DNA of 21,890 bases, from positions 1-21,890 of the forward strand of contig JAPHRL010000304.1 in NCBI GenBank assembly GCA_026195755.1, written 5' to 3'. The notes under the pieces were generated by a model, which did no database searches, was not told the DNA's origin, and was given only the letters and a program-made list of their open reading frames with translations. Of this stretch, positions 1 through 7,081 are shown piece by piece (the stretch's first letter is position 1; each line of letters starts with the position of its first letter). The stretch comes from Kangiella sp. (lineage in GTDB: Bacteria; Pseudomonadota; Gammaproteobacteria; Enterobacterales; Kangiellaceae). Position numbers and translations under genes: made by a program.

Positions 1-324
1 ATCTGTAGACCACTGTTCTTTCATATACGATTCTGCGGCACCAATGCTACCATGCATGGCCACTTGTCGATAAAAATCCAGTTTCTTAATATTCAACGTG
101 ACACACAGTTCCGATTGCGGGCTGGCAGAACCGCAGAAATACTGACCAAGAGGGTCATTAATAATAATCTGGCCGCCCTTTATTCGATTGAGAGTTTTAA
201 GCACCTGACTTCTTATCAGTCGCTCAAAGCCTGAAACTTTTGTGTTTTCAGGTAATGCCAAATCAACAGTATCGCTCTGCTTCTGCTTAGTGGTTATTGC
301 CTGTTTTTCAGTAAAATCATTCAC
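1..324 (-). CDS. Cyclopropane-fatty-acyl-phospholipid synthase family methyltransferase, N-terminal part
   Basis: Partial gene: it starts here and continues past the left edge, so only about 108 N-terminal residues are visible. The start is a GTG at 322-324, preceded by an AGAGGA ribosome site and 14 bp after the DUF1365 stop. After a charged leader, the segment RIKGGQIIINDPLGQYFCG and then GSIGAAESYMKEQW match the N-terminal domain of CFA-synthase-like enzymes, which precedes the SAM-binding fold. Family knowledge: these enzymes transfer a methyl or methylene group from S-adenosylmethionine to the double bond of an unsaturated acyl chain in membrane phospholipid. It is the last visible gene of a tight leftward operon with a desaturase, an FAD oxidoreductase and a DUF1365 protein. 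The catalytic domain lies outside the window, so a true cyclopropane synthase cannot be separated from a methyltransferase of the furan-fatty-acid type. Confidence 0.8.
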   Translation of the reverse strand, partial: MNDFTEKQAITTKQKQSDTVDLALPENTKVSGFERLIRSQVLKTLNRIKGGQIIINDPLGQYFCGSASPQSELCVTLNIKKLDFYRQVAMHGSIGAAESYMKEQWSTD

Positions 325-338
325 GACCTATATTCCTC

Positions 339-1154
339 TTACCTGTTATCCGATTTTGGCTCGCCCTTGTGCGACTCTTTGTCTTGTCGAGGGTGGGGCA
401 CAAAAGGAATCTTTTTTAACCATAGTTTCAATGCTTGCCAGTAAATGGCCGCAACCATCTTCAATGGTTGTAACGGTCTTTTTAAGACAATACTACGCAT
501 GCTACTTTGGCTTAATGGTACGAAGTCTGCTGTGAAGGTTGCGTCAAAGAATTTGGAATTGGTTTTTTTCTGATTAACGACCATATGAACCCTTAACTCT
601 TTATCCTCAACTTTAAATAACCATTGGTAATGCATATCCATGGCAAGAAAGGGCGATATATGGAACGCCTTATCAAACTCAAACTTATACAAATTGTCAG
701 CCTGCTTGCCTTCTCCACAAACATGAATGTAGGCATGACGCTCCCCCCATGGGGTATTGGTGATCTCAGAAACAATATATTGTAATTCGCCATCTTCAAC
801 ACAAAAGTAGAAACACACCGAATTAAAGTTAAAACCCAGATACCTAAGGTGGGACAATAAAAATACCTGCCCGGTAAAAGTGTCTCCCGTCTTTTGACGA
901 ATAGTTTCAACAATAGCTTCTTTATTTGAGGTGCTCTTGTTAGTTTCAGATGATAGGGAATTTTGATGGAAATCTTTATGGCGAAATGAAATCAGGTTCC
1001 ACTTTTCAAAGGACCATAGTTTGCTCTGACTGAACGTTTCGGGCAGCTTGTCTAGATCCAGCAGGCTCCAATACATGTCATAGGTAAACTCATGTGGTTT
1101 GGGTCGATAACGACGATGTCGTATCGAACCGACAAAAAATCCTTGTTTAAGCAT
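339..1154 (-). CDS. DUF1365 family protein
   Basis: A 271-residue protein with the DUF1365 opening signature GSIRHRRYRPKPHEFTYDM (about residues 9-27), the conserved FLLSHLRYLGFNFNSVCFY segment near residues 100-118, and the usual length of the family. No signal peptide or catalytic motif is evident. Its biochemical function is not established. The family is persistently encoded between an FAD-dependent amine-oxidase-like protein and a CFA-synthase-like methyltransferase, as here, so a role in modifying phospholipid acyl chains is likely but inferred. The ATG overlaps the end of the upstream FAD gene by 8 bp, which implies translational coupling, and the methyltransferase starts 14 bp after its stop. 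Confidence 0.88.
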   Translation of the reverse strand: MLKQGFFVGSIRHRRYRPKPHEFTYDMYWSLLDLDKLPETFSQSKLWSFEKWNLISFRHKDFHQNSLSSETNKSTSNKEAIVETIRQKTGDTFTGQVFLLSHLRYLGFNFNSVCFYFCVEDGELQYIVSEITNTPWGERHAYIHVCGEGKQADNLYKFEFDKAFHISPFLAMDMHYQWLFKVEDKELRVHMVVNQKKTNSKFFDATFTADFVPLSQSSMRSIVLKRPLQPLKMVAAIYWQALKLWLKKIPFVPHPRQDKESHKGEPKSDNR

Positions 1155-2409
1155 AGCCTGAATCCTTCAGAAGTTGTTCTGCAGCCTCCAATCCACTTCG
1201 CGCCCCATCTTCATGGAAACCCCAGCCCCAATAGGCACCACTGAAGTAACTCCGATTGTGCCCCTGGATTAAGCCTTTGTTTTGCTGCGCTTTAATGGTC
1301 GCCTGCGTATAAACCGGATGGTGATAAGTCAATTGCTTCCAGACTAACTCAGGGTTAACGCGCTCTGCCATATTCAGGCTGACAATAACGGGCGTATCGG
1401 TTTCTAGAGACTGCAATAAGTTCATGCAATAACTCACTGTACACTGTTTGCGAGTTTTTTCATCAATCATCACATTCCAACTGGCCCAGGCACGGCGCTT
1501 GCTAGGCAACAGGTTAGTGTCACAGTGCAGGGTAATATGGTTTTCCTGATATTGGATTGACCCAAGAATGTCCTTTTCTTCATTACTGGGTTGTTCAAGC
1601 ATGCTCAGTGCCTGGTCGCTGTGACAAGCAAAGATCACATAGTCAAACTCCTGTTTTCCTTCGGCAGTGTGTAACCAGACTGTTTGATGATTTCTGATCA
1701 CTTTATTGATAGGGCAGCCCAGCTTGACCTGAAAACCAGTATTCTTTGCTACCGCATCAATATAGGTCTTGGAACCGCCTTCGATGGTTTTCCAGACCGG
1801 ACGATTAAAGGCCTGCATCATCTGATGATTATTCATAAAAGCAACCAAATAACGCGCCGGGAATTCTAAAATCAGTTCGCTATCACCAGACCATAAAGCA
1901 CAAGCCATCGGTAAAATATGCTCATCAGTAAACTGTTGACTGTAACCTTTACGCTTTAAATAATTGCCCAGCGTTTCGTTGCTCTGGTCATCCAATAGCT
2001 CTCCTGCTTCGCGATAAAACCTGAAGATATCTCGTAACATGCGATAGAACTTCAGGCTAATAATATTCTTACGCTGACTGAAGAGTCCATTTAAAGTACC
2101 GGCGTTGTACTCAAGCCCGGTTAACTGGTTTGAAACAGCAAAGCTCATATCGCTGTCTTTGTACGGCACTTGATACTTTTGTAACAGCCCGTAAAAAGTC
2201 GGATAGTTTTCCGGGTTGAACACAATAAATCCGGTATCCACAGCAATTGTTTTTTGCCCGCCTTTTCCATTATCTACGTCAATCTGGTGTGTGTCAGCAT
2301 GGCCGCCGAGTCTTGTTGTAGCCTCAAATAAAGTGACATCCATATCTGAAGCCAACCTTTCGGCAGCTACCAGACCAGAAATACCCCCACCAACCACAGC
2401 AACTCTCAT
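1147..2409 (-). CDS. FAD-dependent NAD(P)/FAD-binding oxidoreductase (amine-oxidase fold)
   Basis: A 420-residue flavoprotein. The N-terminal dinucleotide-binding motif VAVVGGGISGL (residues 3-13), the acidic residue that ends the second strand (Glu29) and RLGGHADT (33-40) define an amine-oxidase-type Rossmann fold. The C-terminal stretch GAYWGWGFHEDGARSGLEAA is the matching FAD-contact segment. The family resembles phytoene desaturases and amine oxidases, but members of this group occur with CFA-like methyltransferases and probably oxidise or isomerise acyl chains. The substrate here is inferred. The ATG overlaps the desaturase stop by 4 bp, and the 3' end overlaps DUF1365 by 8 bp, so the genes are one operon. 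No signal peptide is seen, so it is probably cytoplasmic or peripheral to the membrane. Confidence 0.85.
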   Translation of the reverse strand: MRVAVVGGGISGLVAAERLASDMDVTLFEATTRLGGHADTHQIDVDNGKGGQKTIAVDTGFIVFNPENYPTFYGLLQKYQVPYKDSDMSFAVSNQLTGLEYNAGTLNGLFSQRKNIISLKFYRMLRDIFRFYREAGELLDDQSNETLGNYLKRKGYSQQFTDEHILPMACALWSGDSELILEFPARYLVAFMNNHQMMQAFNRPVWKTIEGGSKTYIDAVAKNTGFQVKLGCPINKVIRNHQTVWLHTAEGKQEFDYVIFACHSDQALSMLEQPSNEEKDILGSIQYQENHITLHCDTNLLPSKRRAWASWNVMIDEKTRKQCTVSYCMNLLQSLETDTPVIVSLNMAERVNPELVWKQLTYHHPVYTQATIKAQQNKGLIQGHNRSYFSGAYWGWGFHEDGARSGLEAAEQLLKDSGYA

Positions 2410-3317
2410 GATTTTGCCTTTGCTTTAATTAATTGTTTGTCGGGATATTTGAGGTCCCAGACCAAACCCAATTTTTCCATCCCTTTGAGCACATAGTAAC
2501 TCAAGTCAATTTCCCACCAATAAAAACCTTGTTTAACGGAGCCGGGGCTAAAATGATGGTTGTTATGCCAGCCCTCACCTAATGTGAACAAAGCCAATAA
2601 AAAATTATTGCGACTATCATCATTGGTTTCAAAGCGCTTGCTACCCCAGCGGTGTGCTAAAGAGTTAATACAATAAGTCACGTGCGACAACAGGATGGTT
2701 GAAATGAAGAATCCCCAGATCAGTATTTGCCAACGATCAGCACCTAATGCAGGATGAAACTTCTCCAGATAGATACCCAGACCAAAAATCAGGCCTGCGA
2801 ATATAATCGGCGGAAAGATATCAAAACGATCCAGCCAACGTAGCTCTGGATATTTTGCCAGGTCTTTAACTCTTTGCTCCTGGGTTGGAAAGTTCTTTTT
2901 ATTCAGGAACCACAGCATATGACTTTTTAGGAAGCCATGCCTTGGTGAGTGCGTATCCTCATCGGTGTCTGCATGAATATGATGATGACGGTGATGCGCA
3001 GCCCACCACAAAGGACCTCGCTGGGTAGCTGAGGCGCCCAAAAATCCGAACAGAGCTTGCACCCAACGGTGAGTCTTAAAGCTTTTGTGGGAGAAGTAAC
3101 GGTGATAAAAAGCGGTGATGGCAAACATACGAATCATATAAGCTGCAATACAGACGATCACAGCCGCCCAGGACACGCCTGTAACAAACGCAAATAAGCA
3201 TACTAAATGTAAACCGATATAGGGTATAACCCTTGGCCAATCGACGCCTTCTAATTGTTCTGGTTGACCTGTCTGGGTATTGATTTGACTGTTATCAAAC
3301 CATTGTTTCATTTTCAT
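2406..3317 (-). CDS. Membrane fatty-acid (acyl-CoA delta-9 type) desaturase
   Basis: Integral membrane di-iron desaturase. Numbered from the longest reading frame, the three histidine boxes are HRYFSH (78-83), HHRHHH (114-119) and HNNHH (257-261), and hydrophobic pairs near 36-70 and 175-225 give the usual four-helix topology. Such enzymes use O2 and electrons to introduce a cis double bond into acyl chains. I placed the start at the ATG at 3315-3317; an upstream in-frame TTG at 3333-3335 follows an AAGGG and is an alternative that adds six residues. It is the first gene of the leftward lipid operon and would supply the unsaturated chain that a CFA-type methyltransferase needs. This functional link is inferred from position. 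Confidence 0.9.
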   Translation of the reverse strand: MKMKQWFDNSQINTQTGQPEQLEGVDWPRVIPYIGLHLVCLFAFVTGVSWAAVIVCIAAYMIRMFAITAFYHRYFSHKSFKTHRWVQALFGFLGASATQRGPLWWAAHHRHHHIHADTDEDTHSPRHGFLKSHMLWFLNKKNFPTQEQRVKDLAKYPELRWLDRFDIFPPIIFAGLIFGLGIYLEKFHPALGADRWQILIWGFFISTILLSHVTYCINSLAHRWGSKRFETNDDSRNNFLLALFTLGEGWHNNHHFSPGSVKQGFYWWEIDLSYYVLKGMEKLGLVWDLKYPDKQLIKAKAKS

Positions 3318-3442
3318 ATTCAAGCTGCCTGGCAATTTCCCTTATCCTAGGTTTATTGCTGTGAAATCCGTGTGAATCATTCTTATCCAATTGCCTATTC
3401 TTCTTCACAAAATCTTTACGAGCTGAGGAGTAAAGTGGCACC
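3318..3442. promoter_or_regulatory. Divergent control region between desaturase operon and lipoprotein pair
   Basis: This short AT-rich gap separates the two divergent operons. On the minus strand TTGTGA (3405-3410) lies 17 bp before GATAAG (3382-3387), a moderate sigma-70-like pair for the desaturase operon. The heptamer CTTATCC occurs twice (3341-3347 and 3382-3388). No strong promoter is obvious on the plus strand. A GAGGAG at 3425-3430 serves as a rather distant ribosome site for the plus-strand gene. Confidence 0.3.
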
Positions 3443-4030
3443 ATGGTTTCACTTTATCAGTGCTATATGAAAGTTTCCCGTTATTTAGTGTACTTTGCTA
3501 TCGCCTTAACTTTTTCGGGCTGTAGCCATTCGAGGAGCGAGATGAATAATCAGCGCGTAGAAGATTTTTTACAGGTTGCCAGCACAATGCCACCAACCGA
3601 GACTGTTGAATCGCCGGACAAGGCTTTTTTAACTCTTTTTGGTGATTTTAAAGCCGGCACTAAAGAAGATATCATTCGTCAATTATACGCCGATACTTTC
3701 TACTTTAATGATACCTTCAAGACTTTTGGCCATATCGACGAACTACTCAAGTACATGCCTGAAACTGCGGATGCCACAGAGCTTACTACTGTGGAGATTA
3801 TTGACGTAGCCAAATCAGATACAGACTATTATCTGCGTTGGGTAATGCATATGAAATTCTCCGCAGCCGGCAAAAAAATTGATTCTAAATCGATTGGCAT
3901 GACCCAGCTTCGTTTTAACGAAGAGGGTAAGATCATCCTCCACCAGGACTACTGGGATGGAGCCGAAGGCTTTTATTCTCGTTTACCAATAGTCGGATTT
4001 TTTGTTAATTATGTCCAAAGTCGCCTATAA
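3443..4030 (+). CDS. SnoaL/NTF2-like domain lipoprotein
   Basis: A 195-residue protein. A hydrophobic leader ending FSGC (Cys27) suggests a lipoprotein, followed by about 130 residues with the NTF2-like/SnoaL layout: a helical start (FLTLFGDFKAGTKEDIIRQLY), YFNDTFKTFGHIDELLKYM, then curved-sheet strands ending ILHQDYWDGAEGFYSRLPIVG. This fold makes a small cone-shaped pocket and is used for ligand binding or isomerisation; no specific reaction can be read. An internal ATG at 3467 (MKVSRYLV) would give a more compact signal peptide but lacks a visible ribosome site. The gene overlaps the next gene by 20 bp. Related NTF2-like proteins accompany CFA/FAD/DUF1365 clusters in several gammaproteobacteria (recalled, not searched). 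Confidence 0.75.
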   Translation: MVSLYQCYMKVSRYLVYFAIALTFSGCSHSRSEMNNQRVEDFLQVASTMPPTETVESPDKAFLTLFGDFKAGTKEDIIRQLYADTFYFNDTFKTFGHIDELLKYMPETADATELTTVEIIDVAKSDTDYYLRWVMHMKFSAAGKKIDSKSIGMTQLRFNEEGKIILHQDYWDGAEGFYSRLPIVGFFVNYVQSRL

Positions 4031-4607
4031 GCGTTCAAAACTATCACCACTCCTGAGCAACCTTGGGTGGCTGTTGGTTGGCATTTCGCTGTTAATTACA
4101 TCGCCCTTAGCTCGGGCTAAACTTGAGCCAAGCGTTCGCTACCAACAAACCAACTACCAGCTATGCGCACAACAAAGAGTAACCAAGGCCCTTTTCTTTG
4201 ACGTGGTTGACGTGGGTGTTTACTACCCCAATTGTCAGCATGCAGAGAATATATTTGATTCACAGCCCAAGCTTTTGCGCTTTTCCTACCTGCGTGAGGT
4301 TGAAGGCATTCAGTTCACTGAAGGCGCGGATGATTTTCTGAAAGATAATCTGACCGACACAGAGAAAGAAGCGTGCCTGGGTGCCTTTAAAGACTTTAAT
4401 ACCATTTACAAAGATGTTGCAGACGGCGATTATTATGACCTGTTTGTCACTCCAGACCAGGGCATAAATCTGCAGCTTAATCAGTCCCAGTTAGCCGAAC
4501 TCAATCAGGCCGAATGTGCAGTGCCTTATCTCAACATCTGGTTCGGTTCAGAATCTATGGATGATGACTTTAGCGAGTTGCAGGACAAACTCAAATCCCT
4601 TAATTAA
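4011..4607 (+). CDS. Chalcone isomerase-like secreted protein
   Basis: A protein of about 198 residues. A basic N-terminus, hydrophobic stretch and LARA cleavage site predict export to the periplasm. The mature part contains VRYQQTNYQLCAQQRVTKA, FFDVVDVGVYYPNC, LLRFSYLREVEG and a late YLNIWFGSESMDDDF, which together fit the bacterial chalcone-isomerase-like family. Despite the name, bacterial members of this type have no demonstrated flavonoid role, and related folds bind fatty acids; I infer a lipid-binding role from the setting. The ATG at 4011 is preferred over an in-frame TTG at 4002, and the frame overlaps the upstream lipoprotein gene by 20 bp. It ends 18 bp from the convergent photolyase gene, with no clear terminator between them. 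Confidence 0.8.
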   Translation: MSKVAYKRSKLSPLLSNLGWLLVGISLLITSPLARAKLEPSVRYQQTNYQLCAQQRVTKALFFDVVDVGVYYPNCQHAENIFDSQPKLLRFSYLREVEGIQFTEGADDFLKDNLTDTEKEACLGAFKDFNTIYKDVADGDYYDLFVTPDQGINLQLNQSQLAELNQAECAVPYLNIWFGSESMDDDFSELQDKLKSLN

Positions 4608-4625
4608 CTCTCCATACATAAACGC

Positions 4626-6005
4626 TTAGCTCAGCAGTTCCAGTGCAGCCTTTCTTGCTTCTTTGTAATTAATGATGGGATCAGGGTATCCTAGATCTTT
4701 ACGTTGCTGACTCGTTGGGAAGTGAATATCTTTATCGCTCAAACCTGCCAGCTCAGGCACTAACTTCCGAATAAACTTCCCTTCCGGATCAAACCGTTGC
4801 GACTGAGTAATAGGACTCATGATTCTGAAATAGGGGGCACCATCGGCACCGGTCGATGAACACCACTGCCAGCCGCCATTGTTTGACGCAAAATCTCCAT
4901 CGATCAGTTGACGCATAAAAAAGGCTTCCCCTTCTCGCCAATCAATCAGGCACAGCTTGTTTAAAAACATGGCCACGTTCATGCGTAAACGATTATGCAT
5001 CCAACCAGTTTGCAGCAGCTGTCGCATCGCTGCATCAATTAGCGGAAAGCCGGTTTCACCTTTGCACCACTTAGCAAACAACTCATGTTGACCATTCCAA
5101 ACCTCTTTGGCATCACTTTTGAAAGGCTGGTGGTGACTTATTTGTGGATTATCAATGATAATCTGACGGTAAAACTCACGCCAGATTATTTCTGATAACC
5201 AGGTGTCTTGATAGAAAGCTTCCTGATCTCCTTCATGCCACTCTAGCAATGCTTCTATACACTTCCTGGCTGAAATCGCCCCAACCGCCAAATAGGGTGA
5301 CAGCATACTGGTTCCTTTAACTGAGGGAATATCCCTGCGTTCCTTGTAATAGCTAGCTTTTGGCAAGAACTCATTCAATGTATCACGCGCAGCCTTTTCG
5401 CCTGCTGGCCACAAGTCCTTTCTATAATCATGTCCGAAGTCACAATCGTACTGCTGTTCAATCTTGTAATTCTGTTTATCAGGGGCAGGAAGAGACGACA
5501 TGCCTTGTGTCTTATGAAACTCAATCCAGGCTTTTTTATAGGGAGTAAACACTTTGTAAGGCTCACCCTTACCCGTGCTGACACTATTCGGCGGAATAAT
5601 CACATCACCATCGAAGCGTTTCACTTTCAATCCTTTTGCCTGTAACTGCTGTTCCAATTGGTCGTCGCGCTTCTTTTCATTCAATGGATATTCGTTATTA
5701 AAGTAAACCCCATCAGCATTAACTTCTTCGACTAACTGTTCTATTTTCTCCACTGACTGCTGATAGTCTGTCACCTGAAAACTGTGCAACGGAATGTTCA
5801 ACTTATTAAGCTGCTTTCTCAATTCTTTAACCGTATCATTGATAAAGCCAACCTTGCACGGAGCATCATTATGCGCCACTCGTTGCTCAACGGGTTCAAG
5901 GTAGATGCCTATCACGACACCCTGTTCTGCAGCATAAAAAAGAGCAGGGTTATCGCCCACTCTTAGATCATTTCTAAACCAGACTAAGTGAATATCCTTG
6001 CTCAT
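4626..6005 (-). CDS. phrB: Deoxyribodipyrimidine photolyase (class I CPD photolyase)
   Basis: A 459-residue flavoprotein close to the usual length of class I CPD photolyases. It opens with HLVWFRNDLRVGDNPAL (residues 6-22), the antenna-domain signature. The C-terminal catalytic domain shows WLSEIIWREFYRQI, GETGFPLIDAAMRQL, WMHNRLRMNVAMFL and DGDFASNNGGWQWCSSTGAD, which form the FAD pocket and carry the Asn used in dimer binding. The enzyme splits cyclobutane pyrimidine dimers with blue light, using FADH- and an antenna cofactor. The ATG is 10 bp after the stop of the DUF523-DUF1722 gene, so the two are probably co-transcribed, recalling the ybgA-phr pair of E. coli. It also sits tail to tail with a lipid-associated pair, consistent with a light or photo-oxidative stress neighbourhood. 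Confidence 0.96.
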   Translation of the reverse strand: MSKDIHLVWFRNDLRVGDNPALFYAAEQGVVIGIYLEPVEQRVAHNDAPCKVGFINDTVKELRKQLNKLNIPLHSFQVTDYQQSVEKIEQLVEEVNADGVYFNNEYPLNEKKRDDQLEQQLQAKGLKVKRFDGDVIIPPNSVSTGKGEPYKVFTPYKKAWIEFHKTQGMSSLPAPDKQNYKIEQQYDCDFGHDYRKDLWPAGEKAARDTLNEFLPKASYYKERRDIPSVKGTSMLSPYLAVGAISARKCIEALLEWHEGDQEAFYQDTWLSEIIWREFYRQIIIDNPQISHHQPFKSDAKEVWNGQHELFAKWCKGETGFPLIDAAMRQLLQTGWMHNRLRMNVAMFLNKLCLIDWREGEAFFMRQLIDGDFASNNGGWQWCSSTGADGAPYFRIMSPITQSQRFDPEGKFIRKLVPELAGLSDKDIHFPTSQQRKDLGYPDPIINYKEARKAALELLS

Positions 6006-6015
6006 AGAACCGTAC

Positions 6016-6963
6016 TCATAAATAGTTTCGCAATCCCAGCTCTAAAGGATGAGGATCAAGATAAGCCTGTTGCTTAATATAGTCAGAGCCAAATTGTGTC
6101 AGGTAATGATTAATCAAGGTGACAGGAACAACCAATGTGACCAAGCCTTTTCGATATTGCTCGATAACTTTCACCAACTCCTGCTTAGCGGCAGAAGTCA
6201 GATCTCGCTTTAAATAACCCAGAATATGATAAAGCACATTGGTATGTGACTTGCTGGATGCTACCTTCTTTAGAGTCTGCATCAACTTATCTTCGTATTC
6301 TTTTAACAGCTCAGTTATTTCTCTTTGTTCAGTATTTGCTACCAGGCGACCAAGCTCTTTATAAGCCTGATAGCTATGTGCCATCACCAGGTACTTGTAG
6401 CGGCTATGGAATTCAATCAATTTCTTTATACTAGGCTGACTTAATACCGATTGCTTCCAATCATGATAAGCAAATACTCGGGTAATAAAATTCTCGCGCA
6501 ACTTGGGATCCTGTAAACGCCCTTCTTCTTCCACCGGCAGGTTAGGATGCAGTTTCATAATTTCATCAATATAAACACCACGAAAGGATTCACCAGCGGG
6601 GTTACCGTTCTCGTGATAGACCTTAACCCGCTCCATACCGCAGCTTGGCGAATTGCGAATTACAATATAGCCACAAGCGTCATGAATTCTTGGCATAGTT
6701 TTGTGGGCATAGTCACGCAACTCATCAGTCACATCCAGACTATGGTCATCGACTTTTCTGACTCGAATATCATCACCCATCCTGACTAAGTGGATCGGTG
6801 GCCTTGGTGTCGGCAAACCAATCCCCATTTCAGGACACACTGGCGTGTACTCAAACCAGTCGCTGAGTACATTCAAACAGTATTTGGATTGCTTATGCCC
6901 ACCATCAAATCGAACTTTATTGCCAAGCAGGCACGAGCTGATCGCTATCTTAATTTTGCTCAT
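6016..6963 (-). CDS. DUF523-DUF1722 fusion protein (YbgA-like)
   Basis: About 315 residues. The N-terminal half is DUF523: IKIAISSCLLGNKVRFDGGHK at the start, VCPEMGIGLPTPRPPI and IVIRNSPSCGMERVKVY, with conserved cysteines. The C-terminal half is DUF1722: FHSRYKYLVMAHSYQAYKELG, then LKKVASSKSHTNVLYHILGYLKR and the closing LVVPVTLINHYL. DUF1722 corresponds to E. coli YbgA, whose gene precedes phr. I chose the ATG at 6961-6963 because the family begins right before the DUF523 core; a GTG at 7018-7020 would add 19 unrelated residues. The function is unknown. The conserved link with photolyase suggests a role in light-induced damage response, but this is inference. The SD at the chosen start is weak. 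Confidence 0.88.
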   Translation of the reverse strand: MSKIKIAISSCLLGNKVRFDGGHKQSKYCLNVLSDWFEYTPVCPEMGIGLPTPRPPIHLVRMGDDIRVRKVDDHSLDVTDELRDYAHKTMPRIHDACGYIVIRNSPSCGMERVKVYHENGNPAGESFRGVYIDEIMKLHPNLPVEEEGRLQDPKLRENFITRVFAYHDWKQSVLSQPSIKKLIEFHSRYKYLVMAHSYQAYKELGRLVANTEQREITELLKEYEDKLMQTLKKVASSKSHTNVLYHILGYLKRDLTSAAKQELVKVIEQYRKGLVTLVVPVTLINHYLTQFGSDYIKQQAYLDPHPLELGLRNYL

Positions 6964-6991
6964 TTTTAAATTATTGTTAACTCCGTGTGAA

Positions 6992-7037
6992 GAGCTCGTG
7001 AAAAACCGAAACTTCTCCACGTCTTTTTCACAAGCTC
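6992..7037. repeat. Inverted repeat in divergent intergenic region
   Basis: Two 14-bp arms, GAGCTCGTGAAAAA (6992-7005) and TTTTTCACAAGCTC (7024-7037), are inverted with a single mismatch and an 18-bp centre. They lie between the DUF523-phrB pair and the DUF4397 lipoprotein gene. They could form an RNA hairpin in either leader or act as an operator. The right arm is not followed by a T-run, so it is not a typical terminator in the plus direction. A nine-base TAAATTATT is also repeated directly outside the arms (6967-6975 and 7043-7051). Confidence 0.7.
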
Positions 7038-7081
7038 GAAATTAAATTATTTTCTTCATGATGCTAACAGGAGAGATTGCC

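Noticed and set aside
593..913. 106-codon minus-strand frame within the DUF1365 gene
   Set aside because: It is a shifted frame of a conserved gene, with no family signature and no room for an independent start signal.
3350..3379. Minus-strand TGATTC, 18 bp, TAAACC as an ECF (RpoE-ChrR type) promoter for the desaturase operon
   Set aside because: Only a loose match to the recalled TGATCC/TAAGA pattern, not repeated upstream of the photolyase or the lipoprotein pair; chance is a sufficient explanation.
6967..7051. Direct repeat TAAATTATT around the 14-bp inverted repeat, looking like a target-site duplication of a miniature element
   Set aside because: The inverted arms do not reach the direct repeats, the nine-mer is purely A/T and can recur by chance, and there is no second copy of the element in the window.
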